DNA of 64,000 bases from Oxalobacteraceae bacterium OTU3CAMAD1 (GCA_024123915.1 CP099650.1:5332001-5396000), one strand, 5' to 3'; counted from the first letter of the stretch, positions 24,034-32,801 are shown. Notes: generated by a model not told the origin, from the sequence alone. Translations and numbers: made by a program.

Positions 24034-25674
24034 ATGATCAAAGTTCTCGACAACGCGTTTTATTACCTGGATAACTTCCATCAGGTGCTGACGTGGATAG
24101 GCGACCGTTACGACGATCTGCTGACCACCGAGGAGCGCGATTTCATCACCGCCTTTCCCACGCTGCCACAGGCGTCGCGCGCGCTGCTGGTGCGTATGGT
24201 CATGCGTAAGGGAACTCTTTTCCGTGCAAGCAAGCTGGCGTATGCCGAGATCGGCAGCGCGCACGAGGCCGCCCGTCCGCTGGCGGCGCTGGGCCTGATC
24301 GAGGAAGATCCGCTGCTGGATCTGCAACAGCTGTTCGATCTGCTGCAAAAGCCGGAGATCGGCAAGATCTTCCAGCTGACGCCGCACGTGCGGCAGTTGC
24401 GCAAGAGCGAGCAGCTCGAGGCGCTGCGCGAGCAGTACGATGGCCAGCACCGCTTTTCCAACTGGTACGAGAATTCCGGCGACCATGTCTACAGCCATCT
24501 GACGCAGCAACTGTGCGACCGCCTGCGCCTTATCTTCTTCGGCAACTATCACCAGGACTGGACCGAGTTCGTGTTGTCCGACCTGGGCATCTACCAGTAC
24601 GAAAAAGTGGCGTTCTCGCCGGCCGCGCGCGGTTTCCGCAGCCGCCGCGACATCGACGATTTCCTGATGCTGCACCGGTGCCACGAGCGCTTTGTCGACG
24701 GCGAGGACCCGGCCGACGTGATCCGCGATCTGCCGCCGTGCTCGGACGACAACGAATGGCTGCGCAGCCGCCGCGACAAGCTGACCTTCACCATCGCCCA
24801 GCATGTGGAAAAGCTGGCCGACTGGAAGGCCGCGCATGCGCTCTACGCCGCCTGTCACTATCCGGGCGCCCGCGCGCGCGCCATCCGCGTGCTGGAAAAA
24901 GACGAGCAGCCGCGCGAAGCGTTTGATTTGCTTCAGCTTGCGCTGCAACAGCCCGAGAGCGAGGCCGAACGCCAGCAACTGCTGCGCATGGGGCCACGCC
25001 TGGCGCGCAAGCTGGGCCACGCCAAGCCGCCGCGCACGCCCTCGGCGCAGGCGCTGCGCATCGACCTGAGCCTGCCGCCACCACAGGAACCGAGCTACGT
25101 CGAATTTGTCGTGCGCGACCATCTGACGCGCGACGACGCACCGGTTTATTACGTCGAGAATTCGCTGATCAACTCGCTGTTCGGCCTGCTGTGCTGGGAT
25201 GCCGTGTTCTGCCCGATACCGGGCGCCTTCTTCCATCCCTACCATCGCGGCCCGGCCGACCTGCACAGCGCCGATTTCCAGCGCCGCCGCGCGCAGCAAT
25301 TCGCCAACTGCCTGGCGCAGCTCGACGGCGACCAGTACCGCGCCACCATCCTGGCCAACTACGCCGCCAAGACCGGCATCCAGTCGCCCTTCCTGTACTG
25401 GGAGGCGCTCGACGAGGACCTGATCGGGCTGGCGCTCGACTGCATCCCGCCGCTGCACCTGAAGCGCGCCTTCGAGCGCATCCTGCTCGACATCAAAGCC
25501 AACCGCAGCGGCTTTCCCGACCTGATCCAGTTCTGGCCCGCCGAGCGGCGCTACAACATGATCGAGGTGAAGGGTCCCGGCGACCGCCTGCAGGACAACC
25601 AGCTGCGCTGGATCGAATACTGCGCCACGCACCAGATGCCGATCTCGGTCTGCTATCTGCAATGGGCGGCATGA
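24034..25674 (+). CDS. FAN1-like VRR-NUC nuclease
   Basis: 546 residues. The N-terminal 80 (WIGDRYDDLLTTEERDFITAFPTLPQASRALLVRMVMRKG) match the SAP-like DNA-binding region of FAN1. The middle is helical TPR-like. The C-terminal VRR-NUC domain has the active site D496, E511, K513 and Q523 (GFPDLIQFWP, IEVKGPGD, DNQLRW). FAN1 proteins cut 5' flaps and repair interstrand crosslinks; bacterial versions (for example Pseudomonas) have the same activity. The gene lies behind a LexA box and its stop overlaps the helicase start (ATGA at 25671-25674), so the pair forms one SOS-inducible unit (inferred). Confidence 0.93.
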   Translation: MIKVLDNAFYYLDNFHQVLTWIGDRYDDLLTTEERDFITAFPTLPQASRALLVRMVMRKGTLFRASKLAYAEIGSAHEAARPLAALGLIEEDPLLDLQQLFDLLQKPEIGKIFQLTPHVRQLRKSEQLEALREQYDGQHRFSNWYENSGDHVYSHLTQQLCDRLRLIFFGNYHQDWTEFVLSDLGIYQYEKVAFSPAARGFRSRRDIDDFLMLHRCHERFVDGEDPADVIRDLPPCSDDNEWLRSRRDKLTFTIAQHVEKLADWKAAHALYAACHYPGARARAIRVLEKDEQPREAFDLLQLALQQPESEAERQQLLRMGPRLARKLGHAKPPRTPSAQALRIDLSLPPPQEPSYVEFVVRDHLTRDDAPVYYVENSLINSLFGLLCWDAVFCPIPGAFFHPYHRGPADLHSADFQRRRAQQFANCLAQLDGDQYRATILANYAAKTGIQSPFLYWEALDEDLIGLALDCIPPLHLKRAFERILLDIKANRSGFPDLIQFWPAERRYNMIEVKGPGDRLQDNQLRWIEYCATHQMPISVCYLQWAA

Positions 25675-28004
25675 AGGGCGCCACCTACACCGTCGCCGTG
25701 CGCGCGTTGTGCGAGTTCACCGCCAAGACCGGCGACCTGGATTTGCGTTTCACGCCCTCGCCCACCGCGCAGGAAGGCATCGCCGGCCACGCGCTGGTGA
25801 CCTCGCGCCGCGACGAAGACTACGAAACCGAGATCCCCTTGTCCGGCGACTTCGGCCCGCTGCACGTGCGCGGCCGCGCCGACGGCTACGACCGCCGCGC
25901 CAACCGGCTGGAGGAAATCAAGACCTATCGCGGCGACTTGAAGAAGATGCCCGACAACCAGCGCCAGCTCCATTGGGCGCAGGTCAAGATCTATGGCCAT
26001 CTGCTGTGCAAGGACCAGGCCCTCGACAAGGTGCATCTGGCGCTGGTCTACTTCGACATCGGCAGCCAGAAGGAAACCATGCTGCACGAGGAGCATACGG
26101 CGCTCGGACTGCGCGCCTATTTCGAAAAGCAGTGCGGCCTGTTCCTGCAATGGGCGGAGAAGGAAATGGCGCACCGCGAGGCGCGCGACACGCAGCTCAA
26201 GGCGATGCGGTTTCCGCACGCGGATTTCCGTCCCGGCCAGCGGCAACTGGCCGAGGCGATGTACAAGGCCAGCAACCGGGGTGTGTGCCTGTTGGCGCAG
26301 GCGCCGACCGGCATCGGCAAGACCGTCGGCAGCCTGTTCCCGATGCTGAAGGCCAGCGCCGAACATGGCGTCGACAAGGTGTTTTTCCTGGCCGCGAAAA
26401 CCTCGGGCCGGCAAATGGCGCTGGACGCCGTCGACATCATTCGCGAAGGCGCGCCGTTGCTGCCGTTGCGCACCCTGGAGCTGGCGGCCAAGTCCACCGC
26501 CTGCGTCCATCCGGACAAGGCCTGCCACGGCGAATCGTGCCCGCTGGCCAAGGGCTTCTATGACCGCCTGCCGGCCGCGCGCCAGTCGGCGCTGGACATC
26601 ATGCTGCCGCCATCACCAGAGGATGGCGAAGCGGCGAAGGCGTCCTTCCTGGCGCTGGACCGCGAAACCTTGCGCGCGGTCGCGCTGGCGCACGATGTTT
26701 GCCCGTATTACCTGAGCAGCGAGATGGCGCGCTGGTGCGACATCGTCATCGGCGACTATAACTACTACTTCGACATCAGCGCCATGCTGCACAGCCTCAC
26801 CTTGCTCAACGACTGGAAGGTCAACGTGCTGGTGGACGAGGCGCACAACATGGTCTCCCGCGCGCGCAAGATGTACTCGGCGGAGATGGAGCACGCCAGC
26901 CTGCGCATGCTGCGCAAGGTGGCGCCGGAGGAATTGAAAAAGCCGCTGGACCGCGTGCACCGGCAATGGAACCAGCTGGAGAAGGACCAGACGGCCGAAT
27001 ACCAGTGCTACGCGACGTTGCCCGAGAAGTTCATGGGCGCGCTGCAGACGGCGGCCACGGCGATCTCCGACTACATGACCGACCATCCGAGCTACGTCGA
27101 CGCTGACCTGCAGGAATTCTACTTCGGCGCCCTGCTGTTCGCGCGGCTGGCCGAGAGCTTCGGCGACCACGCGCTGTTCGATATCGAAAAGAGCGAAGGC
27201 GCGCGCGCCAGCCATTCCAACTCGGTGCTTTGCATCCGCAACATCGTGCCGGCGCCCTTCCTCAAGCCGCGCTTCGAGAGCACGCACACCACCGCGCTGT
27301 TCTCGGCCACGCTCAGTCCCTGGAACTACTTCGGCGACATGCTCGGCATGCCCGACACCACGGCCTGGGTAGATGTCGAATCGCCGTTCGTGGCCGAGCA
27401 GCTGTCGGTGCAAGTGGCCGCGCACATCTCCACGCGCTACCAGCACCGCCAGCAATCGCTGCGTCCCATCGCCGCCCTGATGGGACGCCAGTACCAGCAG
27501 CAGCGCGGCAATTACCTGGCCTTCTTCAGCAGCTTCGATTACATGGAAAAGGCGGCCAGCCAGTTCGCCGAAGCCTATCCGGACGTGCCGGTGTGGCGCC
27601 AGTCGCGCCGCATGGACGAAGCCGAGCGCGCGCAATTCCTGGCCCGCTTCACGCTCGAAAGTGAAGGCATCGGCTTCGCGGTGCTGGGCGGCTCCTTCGG
27701 CGAAGGCGTCGACCTGCCCGGCGCGCGCCTGATCGGGGCCTTCGTCGCCACCCTCGGGCTACCGCAGATCAATCCCGTCAACGAGCAAATCCGCCTGCGC
27801 ATGGACGCCATCTTCGGCGCCGGCTACGACTACACCTACACCTATCCCGGCCTGCAGAAGGTGGTGCAGGCGGCGGGCCGCGTGATCCGCACCCAGTCGG
27901 ACCAGGGCACCGTCTACCTGATCGACGACCGCTTCGGCCGCCCTGAGATCCAGCAACTGATGCCGGCATGGTGGCGGATTGAATCCGCCCTGCCCACACC
28001 ATAG
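25671..28004 (+). CDS. XPD/DinG-like Fe-S helicase with N-terminal RecB-like nuclease
   Basis: 777 residues from ATG 25671 (ATG 25662 in frame is an alternative). The N-terminal about 115 residues have a RecB/Cas4-like nuclease pattern: D71 (GRADG), E82 and K84 (EIKTY) and Q104 (AQVKIYGH). The helicase core has Walker A QAPTGIGKT (210-218), four Cys for an Fe-S cluster (C278, C285, C290, C344), DEAH at 389-392, SATLSP and motif VI QAAGRVIRT. It is a 5'-3' superfamily 2 DEAD2 helicase predicted to unwind forks or displaced strands, partnering the FAN1-like nuclease. The last codons contain a REP-like palindrome (27973-27989). Confidence 0.93.
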   Translation: MKGATYTVAVRALCEFTAKTGDLDLRFTPSPTAQEGIAGHALVTSRRDEDYETEIPLSGDFGPLHVRGRADGYDRRANRLEEIKTYRGDLKKMPDNQRQLHWAQVKIYGHLLCKDQALDKVHLALVYFDIGSQKETMLHEEHTALGLRAYFEKQCGLFLQWAEKEMAHREARDTQLKAMRFPHADFRPGQRQLAEAMYKASNRGVCLLAQAPTGIGKTVGSLFPMLKASAEHGVDKVFFLAAKTSGRQMALDAVDIIREGAPLLPLRTLELAAKSTACVHPDKACHGESCPLAKGFYDRLPAARQSALDIMLPPSPEDGEAAKASFLALDRETLRAVALAHDVCPYYLSSEMARWCDIVIGDYNYYFDISAMLHSLTLLNDWKVNVLVDEAHNMVSRARKMYSAEMEHASLRMLRKVAPEELKKPLDRVHRQWNQLEKDQTAEYQCYATLPEKFMGALQTAATAISDYMTDHPSYVDADLQEFYFGALLFARLAESFGDHALFDIEKSEGARASHSNSVLCIRNIVPAPFLKPRFESTHTTALFSATLSPWNYFGDMLGMPDTTAWVDVESPFVAEQLSVQVAAHISTRYQHRQQSLRPIAALMGRQYQQQRGNYLAFFSSFDYMEKAASQFAEAYPDVPVWRQSRRMDEAERAQFLARFTLESEGIGFAVLGGSFGEGVDLPGARLIGAFVATLGLPQINPVNEQIRLRMDAIFGAGYDYTYTYPGLQKVVQAAGRVIRTQSDQGTVYLIDDRFGRPEIQQLMPAWWRIESALPTP
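27973..27989. repeat. REP-like palindrome inside the helicase 3' end
   Basis: GGCGGATT-G-AATCCGCC is a perfect 8-base inverted repeat with the same core as the intergenic REP copies, followed by CTGCC. It is translated as part of the helicase C-terminus, 15 bases before the stop, so a REP insertion or decay may have set the protein's end. Confidence 0.6.
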
Positions 28005-28048
28005 CCGCACACTATTGCGGACGTTGTCATAATGGGAAAATTCAATAA

Positions 28049-28067
28049 CATAATGATAATTATTCCA
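28049..28067. promoter_or_regulatory. Fur box upstream of PEP-CTERM gene
   Basis: CATAATGATAATTATTCCA matches 14 of 19 bases of the Fur consensus (GATAATGATAATCATTATC). The same core, ATGATAATTATTCC, recurs at 49273-49286 before a siderophore receptor. A -10-like TATGAT follows at 28071-28076. Confidence 0.75.
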
Positions 28068-28129
28068 TAGTATGATAACCAGCTAAGCTCACAAGGCTTC
28101 TGTTTATAACTGACAACAGGTGGTTGCCA

Positions 28130-28438
28130 ATGCCGAAGACGATTTGCTTCATGCTGTGTGCCCTTTTGCTGATCAGCTCGCCATCATTTGCCGCCGTGAT
28201 CATTGTTGCCAACGACGACGTCGCCACCGGCCCTTCTCCTGTCTGGAATTCGAGCATCGATCCGCAAGCCTATTTGTCCAAGTACGACTACAGCGCCGGC
28301 AACGTCATTGCCACCGCGAACGACACCCTGCTGGTGCTGCCCGTATCTTCCGTACCGGAGCCGTCGGCGGTGCTGACGGTCATGCTCGGCCTGAGCATGC
28401 TGGGCATCGCGGCGCGCAAACAAAGCAAGCCGTTTTAA
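28130..28438 (+). CDS. Small PEP-CTERM sorted protein
   Basis: 102 residues from ATG 28130 with AGGTGG seven bases upstream. A signal peptide (ICFMLCALLLISSPSFA) is followed by a short, Asn/Asp-rich mature region and the C-terminal sorting signal VPEPSAVLTVMLGLSMLGIAARKQ. Such proteins are processed by exosortase and linked to exopolysaccharide or biofilm. Here a Fur box lies 63 bases upstream, suggesting induction in iron limitation, which is unusual for a PEP-CTERM gene (inferred). Confidence 0.85.
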   Translation: MPKTICFMLCALLLISSPSFAAVIIVANDDVATGPSPVWNSSIDPQAYLSKYDYSAGNVIATANDTLLVLPVSSVPEPSAVLTVMLGLSMLGIAARKQSKPF

Positions 28439-28453
28439 CCCTGGTAGCCACAG

Positions 28454-29203
28454 CTACTGAACCGCATCCCTGATTTTCTGGTAGCCGCTGCGGCTCACCG
28501 GCAGCTTGACGCCGTCGCGCAGGATCGCCACGTGACTGTCCTTGGTGGCCTGCTCGATGCGCTCCACGCAGGCGATGTTGACGATGTACGAGCGATGGAT
28601 GCGCAGGAATTGTTCGCCGTCGAGCTGCCCTTCCAGTTCCGTCAGGCGCTGGTTCTTCAGATAGGATTTGCCCTCCGCCCGGATCTGCACGTAATCGTCC
28701 TGCGCCTCGATATAGTCGATCTTGTCGCTGCTGATGACGTGCACCTTGGCGCCGTCGCGTATCAGCACGCGGCCCAGCGGCTTGTTGCGGCCGGCCGCTT
28801 CGCGCACCAGGTTCTCCACCACGGGATCGGCCGCGTCGTCGCCCTTGCCCACGTTGGCGCGCGCATGCGCCAGCGCCTGGTCGAAGCGCTGCTGGCTGAA
28901 GGGTTTGAGCAGATAATCGAGCGCGTGGAACTCGAACGCCTTGATCGCATACTGGTCGAAGGCGGTGGCGAAGATGTAGCGCGTCTTCGCGCTCGCGCCC
29001 GCCAGTTCGGCCACTTCGAAGCCATCCAGCTTGGGCATCTGGATATCGAGGATCACCAGGTCGGGCGACAGTTCCGTGATCGCCTTAACGGCTTCGAAGC
29101 CGTTGGCGCATTCGGCCACGATCTCCGCGTCCGCATGCTCGGACAGGTATTCGCGCACCACCGCGCGCGCCAGCATTTCATCGTCGACGATTACGATACG
29201 CAT
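28454..29203 (-). CDS. LytTR response regulator
   Basis: 249 residues from ATG 29203, with GGAGA six bases upstream; the longer open frame upstream is antisense-like sequence. Receiver domain at residues 1-120: IVIVDDE, phospho-acceptor in LVILDIQMPKLDG, LLKPFS. The LytTR DNA-binding domain covers about 140-245 (KIDYIEAQDDYVQIRAEGKSYLKNQRLTELE, FLRIHRSYIVNI). It lies 16 bases downstream of a LytS-type kinase and forms the last gene of a four-gene operon. It probably regulates envelope-stress genes; operators are not identifiable here. Confidence 0.93.
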   Translation of the reverse strand: MRIVIVDDEMLARAVVREYLSEHADAEIVAECANGFEAVKAITELSPDLVILDIQMPKLDGFEVAELAGASAKTRYIFATAFDQYAIKAFEFHALDYLLKPFSQQRFDQALAHARANVGKGDDAADPVVENLVREAAGRNKPLGRVLIRDGAKVHVISSDKIDYIEAQDDYVQIRAEGKSYLKNQRLTELEGQLDGEQFLRIHRSYIVNIACVERIEQATKDSHVAILRDGVKLPVSRSGYQKIRDAVQ

Positions 29204-29219
29204 GCTTTGATCTCCACCA

Positions 29220-30302
29220 TTACTCTCCATCCTCTGTCGTTTGCGCCGGCATCGCGATCTCCACGCCGAAGCCGTTCTCGTTGAAGCCCCAATGGATGCT
29301 GGCTTCGTGTTTGTACGCGCCCGCCAGGCGCTGGCGCACATTCGCCAGGCCGATGCCGCTGCCCTTGCCGGACGGCTGCGGCGGCGTATCGGCGTCGACC
29401 GGATTGTCGACGCGGATATACAGCACCGATCCGGCGCGCCGCGCGCTGATCGTCACCGTGCCGCCTTCCGGCATATTGCAGATGCCGTGCTTGACGGCGT
29501 TCTCCACCAGCGGCTGGATGATCATCGGCGGCACCAGGCATGCCAGCGCGGCGTCCTCCAGCGACTCCTCCACCAGCAGCCGCTGGCCGAAGCGCACCTG
29601 TTCGATCCCCAGGAAGTGCCGTATCAGCACCATCTCCTCGCCCAAGGTGACCTTCTTGTGCGCCTCCATGCCCAGGCTTTGACGGAAGAAGCTCGCCAGT
29701 TCAAGCGTCATGCGGCGCGCCGCCTTGGGGTCCTGCGAGGTCAGCGCGCTGATCGAATTGAGGCTGTTGAACAGGAAGTGGGGATCGATCTGCGTGCGCA
29801 GCATGCGCAGCTCGGCCTCCTGCGCCATCAGCAGCGATTCGAACTCGCGCTGCTCGGCCTGTTTCGCGCGCAGGAATTCGATCACCATGTAATGCAGCGC
29901 CGCCGCGAAGCCGTACAGCAGGATGCCCAGTCCGACGATCAGCGCCGACAGCTGCCGGGTGATGACGATGCCCGCCCAATCGGCGCCCAGCAACCTGGTC
30001 ACGCCGTTCCACATATGCCCCAGCAGCAGCCACAGTATTCCGCAGACCACCGCCGCCGCCAACAACACCAGCGCGATCGACAGCGGGCGGCGGCTGCCCA
30101 GCGGGTAGGCGCGGCACATATAATAGGCCGAGTAGCCGGCCGCGAACGCGTACACCAGGGTGATCGGAATCGCGAACAGCATGGCGTTGGTCATCGGCGT
30201 GTCGCCCAACAGCGCGATCACACCGCCTAGCGCCACGCCGATGAACAGCCACACGACCATGTAAATGGCCGCGCCACGCCGGCCGGGGGAGTTCTCCTGC
30301 AT
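29220..30302 (-). CDS. LytS/YehU-type sensor histidine kinase
   Basis: 360 residues. The N-terminal about 140 residues contain four hydrophobic segments (IYMVVWLFIGVALGGVIALLG, AMLFAIPITLVYAFAAGYSAY, LSIALVLLAAAVVCGILWLLL, LSALIVGLGILLYGFAAAL) and no extracytoplasmic domain. A helical linker precedes the His_kinase motif RTQIDPHFLFNSLNSISAL (H near 184). The HATPase part shows PPMIIQPLVENAVKHGI and GSGIGLANVRQRL. It pairs with the LytTR regulator immediately downstream; two LiaI/LiaF-like membrane proteins lie upstream in the same operon. Confidence 0.93.
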   Translation of the reverse strand: MQENSPGRRGAAIYMVVWLFIGVALGGVIALLGDTPMTNAMLFAIPITLVYAFAAGYSAYYMCRAYPLGSRRPLSIALVLLAAAVVCGILWLLLGHMWNGVTRLLGADWAGIVITRQLSALIVGLGILLYGFAAALHYMVIEFLRAKQAEQREFESLLMAQEAELRMLRTQIDPHFLFNSLNSISALTSQDPKAARRMTLELASFFRQSLGMEAHKKVTLGEEMVLIRHFLGIEQVRFGQRLLVEESLEDAALACLVPPMIIQPLVENAVKHGICNMPEGGTVTISARRAGSVLYIRVDNPVDADTPPQPSGKGSGIGLANVRQRLAGAYKHEASIHWGFNENGFGVEIAMPAQTTEDGE

Positions 30303-30315
30303 GCTCGGCTACTTC

Positions 30316-31023
30316 TTAATTACGTACTTCCAGCCCGCCCATGATGGCGTAGCCGCGCACGTACAGTACTTTGCCCGGCGTGGCGGGAGGCGCGGTCTTT
30401 TCCTCGAAGCCGCCCATGATCGGCGTGCCCTGCAAGACCACCGTCCAGTCGACCGGCACCTTGATGGTGACGCCGCCGAACAGCGAGAAGACGTTGAGCA
30501 CCGCCTCGCCGTTGATCGAGCTTTGACGCAGATCGAGATCGCAGCCGCCCATCAGCGCGGTGATTTCGCCACCGCGAAAATCGGCGGTGATGATGCGCCG
30601 CTTGAAGGCGCCCATAAACGAGGTGATGTCGACTTCCATCTGATCGAACTCGTTGTCCGCCTTGGCGCCTGGTTGCTTGAAGGCGGATCGTCCGGTGCTC
30701 GATTTGAACACCACCGCGATGCCGAACACGATCAGCATCACGGGCCACAGCGATTGCCAGCTGATGTCGAGGATGCCGAAGCGGCGCAGGAAAATCAGGC
30801 AGCCGGCGGCGATCAACCCGCCGCCGATCAACTTGCCGGACGAGGTACGGGTTTGCATCAATTTGAGCGTGCCGAAGAAAATCAGCGCGAGCGGCAGCAG
30901 GTGGCGTCGGAAATCGAGATCGATCCAGCCCAGGTTATCGACCAGGAAAAGCAAGCCGATGACGATGACCGCGATACCGATGGCCATCTGCGATTTTGGA
31001 TCTGTTTTGGCGAAGGAGCTCAT
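30316..31023 (-). CDS. LiaF-like membrane protein
   Basis: 235 residues. Four hydrophobic segments in the first 110 residues (IGIAVIVIGLLFLVDNLG, LLPLALIFFGTLKLM, GGGLIAAGCLIFL, LWPVMLIVFGIAVVF) are followed by a soluble C-terminal domain of beta repeats (ALMGGCDLDLRQSSI, NVFSLFGGVTIKVP, YAIMGGLEVRN) typical of the LiaF/VraT C-terminal region. In Firmicutes LiaF inhibits its sensor kinase. Here it overlaps the LiaI-like gene by four bases and lies 13 bases before the LytS-type kinase, so a regulatory role on that kinase is the obvious hypothesis. Confidence 0.85.
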   Translation of the reverse strand: MSSFAKTDPKSQMAIGIAVIVIGLLFLVDNLGWIDLDFRRHLLPLALIFFGTLKLMQTRTSSGKLIGGGLIAAGCLIFLRRFGILDISWQSLWPVMLIVFGIAVVFKSSTGRSAFKQPGAKADNEFDQMEVDITSFMGAFKRRIITADFRGGEITALMGGCDLDLRQSSINGEAVLNVFSLFGGVTIKVPVDWTVVLQGTPIMGGFEEKTAPPATPGKVLYVRGYAIMGGLEVRN

Positions 31024-31397
31024 TTTTGCTCCTTGGCGGCGGCGAAGATGTTGTCAAGCAGTGGACGCAGCAGCAGGCCTATGCCGAAGGCGATGATCAC
31101 CGCCGGCCACGTGTCCTCGAAGCCCCAGCCCCAGATGCGGTTGAAAGAGACGTACCACCAGCCGGCGGTGAACAGGCATCCCAGGCCGCCAAGGATGTAC
31201 TTCGGCGAGGTCGGTGGAATGAGTTGGGTGACGCCGCTGATGACCGCCAGCCATGGCCAGTAGCGCCACAAGCGTGTGATGTCGAATTCCACGTCGATGT
31301 AGCCGGCGCGATCGAGCAGGAAGGTACAGCCGACGGCGATCATGATCAGCCCCCAGACCAGCTGTTTGCGCCATTGATAAGCTATTTCTGCGTTCAT
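31020..31397 (-). CDS. LiaI-like small membrane protein
   Basis: 125 residues from ATG 31397 (GGGGAAC upstream). Four hydrophobic segments, with WGLIMIAVGCTFLLDRAGYIDV and YWPWLAVISGVTQLI resembling the N-terminal unit of the next gene (GLLFLVDNLGWIDLDFRRHLLPLALIFFG), so the two probably share the LiaI-LiaF transmembrane fold. First gene of the operon running to 28454. No promoter motif is obvious in the 100 bases upstream. Confidence 0.8.
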   Translation of the reverse strand: MNAEIAYQWRKQLVWGLIMIAVGCTFLLDRAGYIDVEFDITRLWRYWPWLAVISGVTQLIPPTSPKYILGGLGCLFTAGWWYVSFNRIWGWGFEDTWPAVIIAFGIGLLLRPLLDNIFAAAKEQK

Positions 31398-31531
31398 GTG
31401 AGTTCCCCAAGTCGGTATGGATAGAACAATACCGGGGAACGGAAGGCGGGGGAACCGCTATTCGGCGAATAGCGGAAAAGAGCCGGTGAATGACGAAACG
31501 CGGGGCGAAAAGCGGGAGCGCCCGCGCGGGT

Positions 31532-31693
31532 TCAGGAGCGTCCGCCGTTGCTGAGCTTGGGCTCGAACATCAACATGCCCCAGCCCAGCTGGCGGCGGAT
31601 TTCCTCGGGCTTGGGCGGCGGTTTGACGTCGCGCGTACGGCGCTCCAGGTAGGCCCGGACCAGATGCTTGGATGGATGAGTAGTCTGCGACAT
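31532..31693 (-). CDS. Short basic protein of unknown function
   Basis: 53 residues from ATG 31693, supported by GGGAGAAC seven bases upstream. The sequence is MSQTTHPSKHLVRAYLERRT followed by a Pro/Lys stretch (KPPPKPEEIRR) and LGWGMLMFEPKL. It has no signal peptide or membrane segment. The good ribosome site and codon composition suggest a real gene. I do not recognise the family. Confidence 0.55.
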   Translation of the reverse strand: MSQTTHPSKHLVRAYLERRTRDVKPPPKPEEIRRQLGWGMLMFEPKLSNGGRS

Positions 31694-31868
31694 GATGTTC
31701 TCCCAGTCAGCAACCCTGTTGTTGGTGCCGGTACTTGAGGCTACCGGCTTACCTGCTGCTGAGCTTTCATCTGACGATGCGCTCCAAGCACGCAAGGCCA
31801 GTGTACGTCGCTACGCTATCAATATCTGTACGGCGCCACACACTCGCAATCATCGAGGTTTACCTCGC

Positions 31869-31892
31869 GGCTTACCTCAAGGCTTACCTCAA
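31869..31892. repeat. 12-bp tandem repeat after LysR gene
   Basis: GGCTTACCTCAA occurs twice in tandem, preceded by a degenerate third copy (GGTTTACCTCGC). It occupies the gap between the LysR stop (31900) and the short gene, and may reflect slippage. No function is evident. Confidence 0.6.
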
Positions 31893-31899
31893 GGTGACC

Positions 31900-32781
31900 T
31901 CACAGCTTACGCTGCAGGAACTCGAGGAAACAGCTGATGCGCTGCGCCAGCTGGGTGTTGCGGTAATAGACCGCGTGGATCTGCTGCCGGTAGCCGGTGT
32001 AGCTGTCCTCGAGCACCTTGACCAGGCGGCCGGCGTCGAGATCGGCGCGCGTCATGAAGTCGGCCAAACAGACGATGCCCTGCCCGGCCAGCGCCAGCTG
32101 GCGCAAGGTTTCGCCGCTGGAGGCCGAGATCGACGGCGTGATCTGCAGGCTGTTGCCGGTGGCGTGACGCAGCGGCCAGCTGTTACCCTGCTCGTACTGC
32201 GCGAAGCCGACCAGCGAATGGGCGGCCAGGTCCTCCGGCTTTTGCGGCGTGCCGTGGCGGGCCAGATAGTCGGGACTGGCCATGACGTACAGCGGACTGG
32301 AACTGAGGGCGCGCGCGTGCAGGGTCGAATCGGTCAGCGCGCCGATGCGGATGGCGACGTCGGTGCGGTGCTCGATCAAATCGGCGATCTGGTCGTTGCT
32401 GCTCAATTCGAGCTTGATGTCCGGGTACAGCGCGCGGAACTCCGCCATGTGCGGCACCACGCAATGGAGCATGAATGGCGACGCCGCGTCCACGCACAAA
32501 CGGCCGGCCGGCTTCTGGCGGCGGATGCGGATGGTTTCCTCGGCCTCCTCCATCGCGCCCAGGATCGCCCGCGCGCGCTCGAGGAACAGGTGGCCCTCCT
32601 CGGTCAGCTCCATGCGGCGCGTGGTGCGCGTGAGCAGCGACGTGGCCAGCTTGTCCTCGAGCCGCGACAGCGCCCGGCTCACGCCGGAGGTGGTCTGGCC
32701 CAGATGGACCGACGCCGCGCTCAGCGTGCCGCTGTCGATCACGGTGATGAAAGTTTTCAGATCGTCGGAATTAATATCCAC
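31900..32781 (-). CDS. LysR-family transcriptional regulator
   Basis: 293 residues with start GTG 32781. Winged helix at residues 5-65 (DDLKTFITVIDSGTLSAASVHLGQTTSGVSRALSRLEDKL), then a periplasmic-binding-like effector domain (GRLCVDAASPFMLHCVVPHMAEFRALYPDIKLEL). It belongs to the DmlR/YafC-like branch (RTTRRMELTEEGHLFLERA). No divergent target gene is adjacent: the upstream PAQR gene is on the same strand, ending 20 bases away, so the regulated locus is unknown. Confidence 0.92.
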   Translation of the reverse strand: MDINSDDLKTFITVIDSGTLSAASVHLGQTTSGVSRALSRLEDKLATSLLTRTTRRMELTEEGHLFLERARAILGAMEEAEETIRIRRQKPAGRLCVDAASPFMLHCVVPHMAEFRALYPDIKLELSSNDQIADLIEHRTDVAIRIGALTDSTLHARALSSSPLYVMASPDYLARHGTPQKPEDLAAHSLVGFAQYEQGNSWPLRHATGNSLQITPSISASSGETLRQLALAGQGIVCLADFMTRADLDAGRLVKVLEDSYTGYRQQIHAVYYRNTQLAQRISCFLEFLQRKL

Positions 32782-32801
32782 GTTTTCAGCTCAAAAAATC
32801 G

